From: Chaetoderma sp. LZ-2023a
Lineage: Eukaryota > Mollusca > Caudofoveata > Chaetodermatida > Chaetodermatidae
Length of the DNA: 64,000 bases
Direction: 5' to 3'
NCBI GenBank assembly: GCA_034401795.1
Contig: CM067359.1
Location: 141,415,278 to 141,479,277, forward strand
The position numbers and the translations under genes were made by a program. Each line of letters opens with the position of its first letter. Position 1 is the first letter of the stretch. Under the pieces are notes generated by a model that did not search any database, was not told the origin of the DNA, and saw nothing but the letters and a program-made list of their open reading frames with translations. Positions 34,086-45,501 of the stretch are shown here, piece after piece.

Positions 34086-37000
34086 TTTACTTAGGTTGTT
34101 TCTGACCGCAGGCTTTTGCCTCGATGGTCAGATCTTATTCTTCATCATCATACTGTGCTCTTTCTGTTCCGGTTTCAATAGGTGCTGTATAGTCATATAC
34201 TAATGGTTGGTCTCTCCAGTATCTATCTAGACGGGCCTTGAATCCATTCACAGACGGAGTTCAAACAACAGATTTAGGTAGCTTATTCCAGATTTTTGGG
34301 ACTCGAACTAGAAAACAGTTTCTACGAACGTTTAGTTTTGCCCTAGTCTGAAAGAATTTCTTGTCATGTCCCCTGACATCCTCTCTGCATTACCTCATCT
34401 CTAAGTGTTAATATAGATCCTACATCTTCATCATATACACCATGCAACAGTTTGTATACCTCGATCATATCACTACGGACTCTGCGGAATGCCAAGGTTG
34501 GCAGTTTCAGTCTTTTTAGTCTTTCCTCATAGCTGAGTTCCCGCAGACCAGGTATCTGTTTGGTTGCTCTTCTCTGTACGTTTTTGCACGAGTGTGATGA
34601 CTGACTTTTTATATGGGCACCATACAGCTGCGGCATAGTCTAGATGGCTCCTTACCATTGCCTTGTATAATGGTATAAAGTTGTTCTCGTTTAGATTGAC
34701 ATAGGCTCTACGAATAATTCCAACCATACTGTTTGCTTTATTCACCTTCTCTGTAATGTGTCTCTCGAAGTTTAGTGATTCATCTATAATCAGTCCAATG
34801 TCCTTTTCTTCTTTCGATTTTAAAATTTCGTGGTTTTTCCCGTCGGCTATAATATGGTAGTTACTTGCTTCTACTTGCTCATTTGGAAACATTTGTCTGG
34901 GTGGAAGCGGAGAAGCCAAGTGTTTGACCACTCTGCTAGCTCATTTAGGTCTGTCTGCAGTGTGGCTTTGTCATCTGGCTTTAGAATAGTCCGGAAGATC
35001 TTAGTGTCATCTGCAAATAAATATGCGTCTGAGATTACTTGTCCAGGCAAGTCATTTATATAAATGACAAAAAGTAATGGACCTAATACACTCCCTTGCG
35101 GTATTCCACTTGTAACATCCATCCAGCTCGACTCCTCACCATGTATGGCTACTTGCTGCACACGGTCACTCAGGAAAGACTTAACCCATCCATGAATTGG
35201 ATCTGTTATCTTGAAAGCCTTCATCTTGTCCATAAGCCGTCTGTATGGGACTGTATTGAAGGCTTTCTTGAAATCTAGGTAGATGACGTCAACTGAATGG
35301 CCTAGATCAATCGCTTTTGTCCATTTGTCAAGAACGTGGAGGAGCTGTAATGTCGTCGACCTGCCACTGATAAATCCGAACTGCTTCTTACTGAAGAACT
35401 TATTTTCAGTCATGTACTTCATAATGTAGTCCCTAACTATGCCCTCCAATACCCTGCATAGGATGCTGGTTAGGCTTACTGGTCGATAGTTCCCCGGCTG
35501 TTTCTTGTCACCTTTCTTAAATATGGCTGAGATCTTGGCCTTTTTCCAAGCTTCCGGAACTGACTTTGATTGCAAAGAAGTTGAGTATATGCTAGCTAGT
35601 GGGATAGCAAGTGTTGCGGTTAGATTCCGATGCTATCTTCTGTTCAAAGTTCTTTTTTGAGTGTTTAATAACGGATGTTGCTGAATTTCTAGCATGTTTG
35701 TAGTAATCTAGGTCTTCAGGTTTGTTTGTTTGTTTGTATTTCTTATACGCCTTTGATTTTAGTTTAATTGATTTAATAGCAACAGAGTTTAGCCATAGCT
35801 TTTTCCGTTTTGATTGCCTAGATAGTGGAATATATTTTGTTTTTACGTCTGCAATAACATTATGAAAAAACATCCATGCTTTGGTAGTATTTGAATTTTC
35901 CATGGGGGTCCAGTCAATTAATCTGAGTTCATGTCTTATTTCGTTGTATCGGCCCTTGTTAAACAGTAATATGGGATTGCTTGTTTTATTGTCAGCTTCG
36001 TTGAATATGTTATGCTGTAGATGAATGCATAGAACCTCGTGATCACTTTTACCTAAGGGGTGTATCACTTTTACCTAAGGGGTGTGTGTGGATGATATCA
36101 TGTACAATGCTAGAATTATTTGTAAGAACAAGATCAAGTGTGTGCGGTGCTTGATCCTTTCTGTAGCGGGTAGGACTGGTTACATGATGAGTTATTTTGA
36201 ATTTTGTAAATGAACTCTTGAGCAATTGAGTTACTTGCCAGACCAGTATCCCAGTTTATGTTCAGAAAAAAGTCACCCATGACAAAAATGTAGTCAGATT
36301 TGATATTGTTTAAATTGTCCATGATATTTAGTAAATTGTAGTTATTTATCTCACTTGAATTTGGACTTCTGTAACTTCATCCAACTAACACAGTTTTGCT
36401 GTCTATTGTTTCATTGTGCGCCACACAGACTCTATGAAGCTTAAATTAGTTAGTGCATCGCAGCTGACAGCTTGCAACGATTTATGTGTGTATATCAGGA
36501 CGCCTCTAGATGGGTTGTTATTTAAAAACATATCGTAATTATCTATTTGCAGTTCACATGGTTGAATTTCGTTATATTGTTTTAAATTTTTCGGTAAAAC
36601 CTCTGTTATACAGATATCTGGATTATATTTGTGTATAATTCCTTCTAACTTGCATCTTTTATTGATTAAGTTGTCCGCATTGGTATATATGTATGTGTTA
36701 GTGAAGTTTTTGTCAGTATTGTTGGTATGGATGTTGCTTATGAGGTGTGCAGATGTGTTAGTTGATGCATTGCTATAGGTATTTTTGCTACGTGTAATGA
36801 TTTTATTTGTTTTCTTATTATTGTAAACACTGCTAGTCATTGTATTTGGAGTGTTTGATTTTGATGTTTTGACTGTGTCCTCGATGCTTGTGTGTGGGCT
36901 CATGTTTGCTAAGGGTATATTACATTCCGTAGTTTGGCAATGGTCAAATAAAACATTATATCGGTTTGTAGTATAGAAGGTATTAATACTGGTGAAGACA

Positions 37001-37089
37001 ACTTTGAACAAAGTAATGGATAATCTACTAATACTACTGCATTGCTCGCTACCTCGCTGCATAAAAACTTTCATGTTGATAATAATCAT
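34086..37089 (-). pseudogene. LINE, copy B, endonuclease to RT, rearranged
   Basis: Minus-strand order: endonuclease N-terminus YTNADNLINKRCKLEGIIH and CITEVLPKN (36403-37089), VMGDFFLNINWD (36134-36322), PLGKSDHEVLCIHL (the SDH motif) and a Lys-rich linker (35592-36068), then RT from VPEAWKKAKISAIFKKGD, YLDFKKAFNTV, VTSGIPQGSVLGPLLF, LFADDTKIFRT (34871-35575), C-terminal parts in shifted frames to 34364, and a tail near 34140 with CATCATCA on the + strand. Residues expected between linker and RT are missing near 35580, so this is a deletion or a fusion of two copies. Broken by stops, probably dead. Confidence 0.85.
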
Positions 37090-38399
37090 TTGTTTGGAAA
37101 GTTGAAGTGGTAACAGACAGATGGCTTGAAATGTTACCTGATAGGAGGATTAGGCAATTATGATTTGGATGGATGCGGTCCCAGAAGAGGTTCAGTTTGG
37201 TTAGTCATAGTCTTAGTCATAGAACATTCAGGATTTGGTCATTCGTAAATACCTGCGGCCGGGGACTGGCTTAAAAGTTCTGCCAACTCCCACAACTGCC
37301 CAATTGCTTTTCCTTCCAGCCATCAATTATTTTGGGTAGATCTAGAAGCGTGTGGCTATCCTAGTAAGTTTTCTCTAAGATTCTTGTTTTCAGACAAACG
37401 ATATTGATTCCAATTCGTTGTACAAAATTTATAGGAAAGACTAATGGGAGAGATGATAGTCATTGGAGGATTGACGTTGGCATTCTTTGCGACTGAAACA
37501 TGGAAGGGCATTGCTGTTTTTCTCATATATTGTCAATGCCAATTATTCTGATTTTGTATGACAAAGAGTATCTATACGTCACCAGTGAATATGATGTATA
37601 CAAGCATTGATCATCCATGTTGCACTACTCTAACATACAGTGGAACCAATGTTTCATTTGAACATCCTGATCACACTATTTAAAAATGTCAAATTCCTAT
37701 TCAACATACACCAAAACCAATTTTAACATACATTAAATTTTGTAATCTAGGTAAGGTTTTATGAGCGCAGGTTGATACAAACTCTATGCTCAGCTCTTTT
37801 GCATGAAATACTTGTTGATCTACATTTTCCGTGGTGTCTGTAGTCGGTTTTGATCCCCTAATATAGTTTGCGGTTTATAGTTGGCTATATGTAACAATAC
37901 TATTTAATATATACATGACATATACATATATAACATCTGTCAAGAAAGCTGTACAAATTTTGTTTTGACTATATGCTTTTGTATGAATATTTAGCACATG
38001 GATTGAGTATGTTGCATGGGCATGTGCTGCAGTCTGCCGCCTATGCCTGTAATTATGTCATGTATATAATTTCAGTGCTTTGTATTTAGCTACGTTATTT
38101 CTCCCATCAATCCTCTTCAGTCAAAATATTGCCTCTTGACCTTGCCATAGTTAGTCTAGTCGATCTTCAAATGCTATGACAGTCTGTGTTGAAATGACTG
38201 GCTTTGTCAGGCTGGTCCATAAATTGCGGCCTCTTAAAGAAATTTTTCTCAAGATTTGTTCTCCCCCCCCCCCTCTTGATAGACTTTTCAGTGATAACCA
38301 CGGGTTGCAGAATCATGTTGCTAGTATACCATGGTCGGCAGATTCAGTACTCTTAAGCATTCCATGTATGTGAGTTCTTTGTGGGAGGGTACTAGCTTG
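37090..38399. other. Non-genic stretch
   Basis: No coding region supported. Possibly 5' flank of the LINE plus unclassified sequence. A C run lies at about 38263-38272. Confidence 0.4.
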
Positions 38400-39400
38400 G
38401 TTGATGGCGGCCATACTTTTTCACAAATCAACTTCCCTTGAACAAATTTAAATAGCACTTAATCTCTAAACATATTCCCAAAATAACAACCAGATCCATT
38501 TAGCGATCCCGGAGAAAGGTTTTTTGTGAAAACAATAGGTCATCCAAGATGGACACTTAACTTCAATTCAATCATCCAAACAGTGGCAGAGATGTGTTTC
38601 TAACCATAGCATAAGATCCAAGACGGCTGCTATCCAAATCGACCAATGAGCTTCGTTTGAAGAATCTCGAATCCATTTGTGTCAATGATGCCTCCTGCCC
38701 AATTTAATTGAAATCCGCATAGTTTTGTCCAAAAATGACTCCAAGATAATCGTCAGCCAAATTGACGAATCCCATTCACTTGAAAATTGTTGCCCCAAAG
38801 CTCCCTGCCAAAGTTGACATCAGCATACTCGGAACCAATTTTCGCAATCAAAATCCATCAAATAAAATAGTCCAATATTGCCCCACATATGCTCAAATTT
38901 CATTGGTCCACAGCATCCATGTATCATTGGTCCACAGCATCCATGTATATTTGCTGATCAACTTCCCTTGAAAAAATTGAATTGGCCTACACATATTCCC
39001 CCAGATTCAACCCAATTGCTTCAGTGGTTATAGAGATCACCTTGTGAGAACAAGGTTATCCAAGATGGCTACTGGACCATTCAGGTTCTCTTGAATAAAC
39101 TTACTTGATCTAAAATGGTGTTTCGTGAGTTTCAATTAATGGGTTTTGGAGATTTTTTCATGTATTTATAAAAATAGCACAAAATCAAGAAGGCCAGTGG
39201 CCAAATCGACCAACAAGCTTCCTTTGAACGACCAAGTACATGAATCTCTATGACCAAAGGATGTGTTCTGATAAATTTCCTTGAAATCGGCACAAATATT
39301 CTTGAGAAAACTTTTAAGACAATGTTGTTGACAGATGGATGGCAGACGGCGGAGAGTCACCATGGCAGAAACTCAATTTGACTTTAGGCCAGGTGAACCA
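38400..39400 (-). repeat. Diverged interspersed repeat, AGCTCACCTGG family, minus orientation
   Basis: Ends on the + strand with GGCCAGGTGAACCA near 39392-39405, the reverse of the terminus at 4817. It contains recurring phrases such as CCAAGATGG, AAATCGACCAA and AGCTTC(C/G)TTTGAA at irregular spacing, suggesting an internally repetitive old element. A CATTGGTCCACAGCATCCATGTAT phrase is duplicated around 38900-38950. No gene. Confidence 0.45.
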
Positions 39401-39555
39401 ATAGATGAGTTTTTAATTTATTTCAAAAATACACAATGATGGAGCAGCCTGTAATTCGCTCGGTAGAGTATTTCAAACATATGCTGCAGCAGTTACATAG
39501 GATGTATCTGCAAAAGACATTAGTCTTGCTTACGGTACAACCAGCTGTTTATCTT

Positions 39556-39898
39556 CCAATGGAGGGTTCCAGTTTACCAATCAATCATATGACATCATAC
39601 TCATCTACATGATGTATAGGGTAACGTAATAATCAATTATGTCATGATTTAATGATGTAGCTAAGCGATCTTGTAATTAATAAGCATTCTGAAATGAAAA
39701 CTTTGACACTAATTTGACTGGGTGCAGTTGCTGATTATGATAACAACAGCACCCAGTCAAATTAGTTTCAAAATATACAGCAGCTTATCTGCATAGTTTT
39801 CTGGAAATTGAGATTCAGAGTGCACCCAACACGGCCAAAGCGTGGGTGGAGCTTAGGTAGAGCGTGGTGGGGCATAGCTAAAACTGGATTGATCCATT
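39556..39898 (-). mobile_element. Family C MITE, inverted orientation
   Basis: Left end CCAATGGAGGGTTCCAG and right end ACTGGATTGATCCATTG are imperfect inverse ends. The interior holds CATATGACATCAT, GACTGGGTGCAGTTGCTG / CAACAGCACCCAGTC (partial palindrome core), GCATAGTTTTCTGG and GGGTGGAGCTTAGG, the reverse order of 43944-44304. Confidence 0.6.
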
Positions 39899-39989
39899 GC
39901 AGGGCTCTCTCTCCGACTTCTTTTGGTTGACAGAATTTTGAAAATATAGAAATGCAATTAGGAAAAATCTTAAGCCAAGATAAGTGTTA

Positions 39990-40140
39990 ATAAGAATCTT
40001 AAAGTAAATTCTTTTGACTGACAACCAATGAAGATCATGTAATACCAGTGCTATATGTTGGTATTTTGCAGCCAGGGCATTCACTGCTGTGTTCTGAAGA
40101 CGTAATTTGCTCATAGTTTTTTTAGCTGCATGACCATTAC
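39990..40140 (-). pseudogene. Short L2-like LINE RT remnant
   Basis: Minus-strand translation contains AAKYQHIALVLHDLHWLSVK and RIYFKILINTYL, matching the 'LHWLPV..RI.FK.L..TYK' thumb motif of L2-like LINEs, as also seen at 53111-53467. Very degraded. Confidence 0.5.
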
Positions 40141-40464
40141 CTTTTGCTCCCACATCTAGGAGTTACCCGGGGAACCACCAGGCTATGCTTGCTGAAGGCA
40201 AATGGAAACGGAGTAGACAGTTCATGAGCGAATAAATATACAAAAAAATAATTGGATTTATTGTAATATTTATTACTAAAAAGCAAACAAATTTATCTAC
40301 AACTTGTCCGGAAATAAATAAACATGTTAAATATAGGAAAGTGACTTAATTAAGTTAGGCCTTGGTGCTAAGCTGCATAAATCTTTAACTCTTACGTCTG
40401 CGTAAACGAGAATTTAGAAGTAATGAAGCCAAGATAAAATTAGCTACCTCCTCCTGAAACAGAA

Positions 40465-40850
40465 TGGTAGCTTGCGCCCCAAAGCACCCAGCCAAGATGT
40501 TAGCTTATGGCCAAAGATACACATCCATGATGGTAGCATATGCCCAAAGGTACCCACCCAAAATAGTAGCTCATTCTCAATGTACAAACCCAGGATAGTA
40601 GCTTATGCCCAAAGGTACCCACCCAGGATGGTAGCTTATTCCCAAGGTACAAAACCATTATAGTAGCTTATTCCGAAAGGTACCCACCCAGGATAGTAGT
40701 TTATGCCCAAGATGGTAATTTATACTGAAAGGTACCCACCCAGAATGGTAGTTTATCACTAAAGGTACCACTCAGGATGGTAGTTTATCCCTAAAGGTAA
40801 CACATGCTAAAAGATACTACCTAGGATGGTATGCTATGCCCAAAGATATG
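40465..40850. repeat. Diverged 30-40-bp minisatellite
   Basis: Roughly ten irregular copies of a unit with TAGTAGCTTATGCCCAAAGG followed by TACCCACCCAGGA. Substitutions and indels are frequent, and it leads into a long C homopolymer. Confidence 0.75.
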
Positions 40851-40853
40851 GGT

Positions 40854-40854
<1 letters not shown>

Positions 40855-40903
<49 letters not shown>
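40855..40903. repeat. Poly(C) tract, 49 bp
   Basis: Uninterrupted run of 49 C. Extremely long for a C homopolymer; length may be affected by sequencing. Other G/C runs in the window are at 1651, 49480 and 57532. Confidence 0.9.
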
Positions 40904-40906
<3 letters not shown>

Positions 40907-41576
40907 AACCCCATTGACTAGAAGTCATAGCTCAAAATTTGATTAAACATGCAAACAAATTATTATCTTTCCACACTGACTGTAATGCCTTAGATTTCCG
41001 AGGCGCATACCACTATCCTTTGATACTGAATACACTTCATTTTAACAATGAAGATATTAGGAGACTGCAGAAACTTTGACCAGATTTATTGCAAATAGGT
41101 CAAAATATACCTGCTGGATGAATACTTTGTTATTGGTTGCAATGAGAAAATTAATCATTTAGCGATGTTCTCCAGCGATTAGGTCAGGCTGACCTCTCAA
41201 TGCTGTGTCAGTTTTGTCGCGACACTATTGTAATCTCTGTGCGCATGCGTATATGCGCTTGGTGAGATAACACTTGTTGTCCTGGACAGATCCTCAACAA
41301 TCTCGGATGGCAGTTGCCCTTGGTTTCCCGAAGACACATCTTGAATCTAGGTCAGCAGAAAAGGTTTTGTGGTTGACAATCTGAATTCTCTCAATATTTC
41401 AATGAGTGATACCTTACAGGTGCTATGTTCAAAGATGCCTATCCACCATGCTAGAAGTTAGCAGTTCTAACTATTATGAAAGGTACCGAGCGCCAAATTT
41501 CATCAATACATTAGATTAAAACTTTATTTTCAATGATGAAGATATCAGATGCACATAAATGTTGAACGGTTTGCTG
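40904..41576. other. Non-genic stretch
   Basis: No gene, RNA or repeat family recognised between the poly(C) tract and the family D element. Confidence 0.4.
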
Positions 41577-42190
41577 TTAAAGGGATGCTAATCTCATCTC
41601 AAATGTTGTATTGTACTCATAAATTTTATGGTTTATAGAGTCCATATCATTCATATCCTGTCACATTCCCTTATCTGTGTCACAATTATCTGCTTTGTCA
41701 TATAGCGTAAACATTGAACCATGATCGCCACCATGTTGTCTCCTCAAGTGATAGTGTGAGTTGTCATATATGTGTCAACGCATTACATTCTTTATTATTC
41801 AATACTCATGTTGTTGAATATTTTGAACCTAATTTGACTGGAAGTTGTTGCTTCCATAGGCAGCAACAACTTCCAGTCAAATTAGTTTCAAAATATTCAA
41901 CAACTTACTGGCATGCTTTTTTTATAGCACATTGCCAAGCTATAGATGTCACCTATATGACTGAGAATATACTGAGGCAAACATGCTATGTTTATTTCTG
42001 CTTGGTTGAAAGGTAAATCATGACAGCTATCATAGGCTGTAGAAGTATATCAACATTTATCTACTGAAGCATTAATATCGTTTGTTGTCGGCACGATAAG
42101 AGGCTAAAATGTCAAGGATGGATTATGGGTGGATAATTCTTTCACCTGAATGGTTATTACATATTATAAAGTATGTTACTTTTCCTTTAA
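41577..42190. mobile_element. Family D MITE (~614 bp, TTAA-flanked) with palindromic core
   Basis: Left end TTAAAGGGATGCTAATC, right end ending TTCCTTTAA, both in TTAA. The whole length aligns by eye with 55987-56594 (shared phrases CATATCCTGTCACATTCCC, CATGACAGC, TACCAACATTTA-like). A palindrome of about 93 bp lies inside at about 41813-41905 (GGAAGTTGTTGC / GCAACAACTTCC). No ORF of note; the two frames are repeat-derived. Confidence 0.75.
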
Positions 42191-42303
42191 TCTATGGAAA
42201 AATAAGAAAACTTGCCACCATTGATACCAATGCACAGAAGATAGGTGACACGACTGGCATTTTTATGACAGATGATTTATATGTATATGCATTCAGATGA
42301 GCT

Positions 42304-42603
42304 AACAAAAACAAGGCTCCTACTAAAATAGACGTCTCACCATCGTCTTCAAAACTCAAACCTAAGTAATTGTTAGAACAAAAACAAGGCTCCTACTAAA
42401 ATAGCTGTCTCACCATCGTCTTCAAAACTCAAACCTGAGTAATTGTTAGAACAAAAAACAAGGCTCCTACTAAATTAGATGTCTCACCATCGTCTTCAAA
42501 ACTCAAACCTAAGTAATTGTTAGAACAAAAACAAGGCTCCTACTAAAATAGATGTCTCACCATCGTCTTCAAAACTCAAACATAAGTAATTGTTAGAACA
42601 AAA
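42304..42603. repeat. ~74-bp tandem repeat, 4 copies
   Basis: Unit contains ACAAGGCTCCTACTAAAATA and CTCACCATCGTCTTC, starting near 42312, 42386, 42460 and 42533. Copies are >95% identical by eye. Confidence 0.9.
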
Positions 42604-42939
42604 AATAATCTTGAGCTTGGTTGCAATTTCTTAAGAAATGATCAAATATAAGATGCTGTTAACAGACGCTTGTACTATTTATAATGACCTTGACATTTAA
42701 CCTAATGATTGCATCGTCCTTGTGCTGCCTCTCTGCATCAAGGCAAGCATTAATCTTTTAAATATAGCTTCAACTTCTGTAAACTAATCCTGAAATAGAT
42801 GCTGAGATAAATGTGAAATACAAAGTTGCTCCAATTTAGCTCTAACCAATCCCGATACAAGTGTGCACGGGCATGTATGTGCGTTCATGCGTACACCATC
42901 TTATTCATGACACAGGTAATAAACCATTTTTCTGCTCCC
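42604..42939. other. Non-genic stretch
   Basis: Nothing recognised. Confidence 0.35.
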
Positions 42940-43250
42940 TAAGGTGGATATTTAACATCTTACATTAAAACCTGTCACTGGAATGACTGGTTCAGTAAAT
43001 GAGATTTAGGTTTTCAAAAATAATCTTCCACTGTTTTGGGGTATTTTCTACAATAGAATTTTAACACCAGTTTTGACTGTTAACCTTTTAACACTCAAAC
43101 CATCCAAAAATGGCTTCTGCACTGGTCTTGAGAAATGTCAATGTGCCGACCAAGGGAAAAATAATCTTCTCTTGGTCTGCAAATGGGCATTTTCTAAGAG
43201 GAAACAGAAACATTCTTGAAAAGATTTGAAGGTTAAAGTGTTAGGTTCCT
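42940..43250. mobile_element. Two partial family A MITE copies
   Basis: 42940-43040 carries CACTGGAATGACTGG and TTTTCAAAAATAATCTTCC. 43080-43250 carries TTTTAACACTCAAACC, the GACCAAGGGAAAA / TTGGTCTGCAAATGG arms with the centre deleted, and AAGGTTAAAGTGTTAGG. Confidence 0.5.
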
Positions 43251-43479
43251 ACGCTGATGCCTGACTGATACATGGAAACAGCAGTACAGGTCTCTCTTCA
43301 TCTCTTTGATATATGGATAAAATTTGTTTTAAGAATAACTTAAAAGTAGAATAGCAACATGCAATATTACAACTATACAATAACTCTTTACTTTTATTCT
43401 ATGTCACTCAAGTATCTAATATCATAATCAAAATATTTCAATTGAAAGCGACAAAGGTCCGACAGTAAACATCTGAATT

Positions 43480-43620
43480 GTATGACTTTGAATTTACAAT
43501 TTAATCAGTAACAGATCCCAATCAAATTAGTTTCAAAAATATTCACCAGCTTACATTCATAGTTACCGTCATATGATGGATGGATAAACTTGGAAAGGCC
43601 AATTGGCCAGGTATAGTTAG
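43480..43620. mobile_element. Family C MITE fragment
   Basis: Contains CAATCAAATTAGTTTCAAA, CACCAGCTTAC, CATATGATGGATGGATAAAC and TTGGAAAGGCC, parts of family C. Confidence 0.4.
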
Positions 43621-43943
43621 AAATGGATCCCTCTAGGGTATTGTAAAACCTCAATACATACTCTAACGATAACATATCTACAATTTGCTTTTATTCAAAA
43701 GATAAATATTTATATTACAACTAATTACAAATTATAAATTTTATCAATGAACAAATTATATTACAGGTGTACAACTCATTCCAACCCAGTATATACATTT
43801 TAAAATTAAATTTTAACAATCTATATTCGAAGGAATATTTTCAATGAGTACAGACCTGTGAGAAACCGTCGCAACAAGATTCAGTGAAAAGATACAATAT
43901 AGCTCAGATATTAACTTAACCTCTAGCCTACACAAAACACAAT

Positions 43944-44304
43944 AGACCTTTCCAGTTTTATCCTTGCCTCGCCCATCTCTATCCAAACTCCACCCACACC
44001 ACGCTCGTGTTGGGATCGATCGATCGATCGATGAACTCCCTGACTATCAATTTCCAGAAAACTATGCAGGTAAGCTATTAAATATTTTGAGACTAATTCG
44101 ACTGGGTGCTGTTGCTACCTATGGCATACAACGACATGTTTATTAAATAGTAAATACATACAATTTGTACAATGTGTCAGACTATTAAGTGTTAAAGATG
44201 GACTATTTGGAATCATTCATGATGTCATGATTATGACGTCAGCATACACGTCACTTAGTTGATTATGATGTCATATGATGAATAGATAAACTGGAATGGT
44301 GAAT
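43944..44304 (+). mobile_element. Family C MITE
   Basis: Left TAGACCTTTCCAGTTTTA, then GCCCATCTCTATCCAAACTCC, a GATCGATCGATCGATCGATG run, TTTCCAGAAAACTATGCAGG, the left half of the palindrome core (GACTGGGTGCTGTTGCTACC) with a damaged right half, AAATAGTAAATACATACAA, CATATGATGAATAGATAAAC, right end CTGGAATGGTGAATT. Used as the family reference with 54577-54973. Confidence 0.65.
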
Positions 44305-44977
44305 TGAGCTGTTATTGATGTTAGATCACTTAAATAAATTCATTCACCCGCTGCTCTTTCCCTTGAGTTACACATTTGTTGTAGACTTACATGCGGTACA
44401 TACATGTAGCAAGCATAAGGTACTCCCAAATTCACACAAATTTAAACCCCAGTCACACTCCTTTTTACACTTACACATGCCTTTTTAGACATATGTGTGC
44501 TTCGTGAATCTGGCCACTGATGTGCGCCACTACTCACTTATTATCGCACAAAATATTCCGGCACACTCAGTGCAGGAGTAAGTCTTCTCTTCAGTATAAC
44601 TTCTGATGAGATGTTTCTATTGCATGAATACATGATGAAAGACAACATACATTAATGCTACTGATTCACTAAACTGAAGCATATCATATTTGTTCATTAG
44701 AGTGGACCCACTGTTCTCTTTCTATTGGGTCGTCTGAATTACACTATGTTTTACAGGGCTTTACAGCAAAGAGAACCTAAAATGTAATTCCCTTTCTCGC
44801 AGAGAATACCAAACCAGATATTGTCACAAATTCTGTATATTTCATTGTGTCTTTTATAAACTAATATTGAAACTGTTCAGACTTATCTTAATCAGACATT
44901 GACTTACACCTTACATTGACCTACACTAAAGTGCCATTTACAAGATATAATGGTAACTCGATCTCAAAGCAATCATC
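44305..44977. other. Non-genic stretch downstream of PPP1R7
   Basis: No coding region or recognised repeat. Confidence 0.4.
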
Positions 44978-45062
44978 CTTGCTGAATATTTTGAAATTAA
45001 TCTGACTGGAAATATTATTATATTATTATCAACAGCCTCCAGTCAGATTAGTTTAAAAATAA
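44978..45062. repeat. Standalone palindromic hairpin element
   Basis: Arms TATTTTGAAATTAATCTGAC / GTCAGATTAGTTTAAAAATA flank an AT-rich centre. Same outer arms as the hairpin core in families C and D, different centre. Confidence 0.6.
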
Positions 45063-45135
45063 TAAAACAAATATTTCTGATGTCTCCTGTGTTTAATTGT
45101 CTGTCTGCTGAATCTCTGCAGACTACACTATGGAT

Positions 45136-45226
45136 ATGCAGAATATTTTCAAAAATATTTTAATGAAAGTTGTTAGTGGTCTAGTCACCAACAACTTTCA
45201 GTCAAATTGTTTTCAAAACATCCAGC
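45136..45226. repeat. Palindromic hairpin just downstream of the PPP1R7 stop
   Basis: Arms GAAAGTTGTT...AACAACTTTC with outer ATATTTTCAAAAATATTTTAA and ATTGTTTTCAAAACA-like halves. It lies 78 bp past the stop codon on the gene's 3' side, so it would fall in the 3' UTR if the transcript extends that far (inference). Confidence 0.6.
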
Positions 45227-45303
45227 CAGTCCAGAGTTATTGCCCATTGCAATGATTGTCTGGTGGCTTACAGTGGTCAGACAGTTGAGGTGTTAATGCT
45301 ATA

Positions 45304-45501
45304 TTACTGGCAATACGTTGCATCAATTTGCTTCAGCCATGGTAAAGCTAGATGAACTTTCCGTCTATAATTCGGATCTGGTCGCTTGTTATTATCTGGG
45401 TCTCTCCAGATCGGATTATGTTCTAGATAAATAGTTTCTAGTTTCTTCAAAGGCATGACTTCTTTCAAATTGTCCCAACTCTCGATCTCATTATTATTAA
45501 T
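45304..45501 (-). CDS. PPP1R7: PPP1R7 terminal exon with stop
   Basis: Acceptor AATTTCAG precedes 45501. Codons read INNNEIESWDNLKEVMPLK, KKLETIYLEHNPIW, RDPDNNKRPDPN, YRRKVHLALPWLKQIDATY, CQ, then TAA at 45306-45304. The LRR cap motif (YRRKV.LALP...QIDAT) is conserved. 'RDPDNNKRPDPN' is longer than the human equivalent and contains a DPD/PDP near-duplication. Confidence 0.92.
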   Translation of the reverse strand: MNNNEIESWDNLKEVMPLKKLETIYLEHNPIWRDPDNNKRPDPNYRRKVHLALPWLKQIDATYCQ

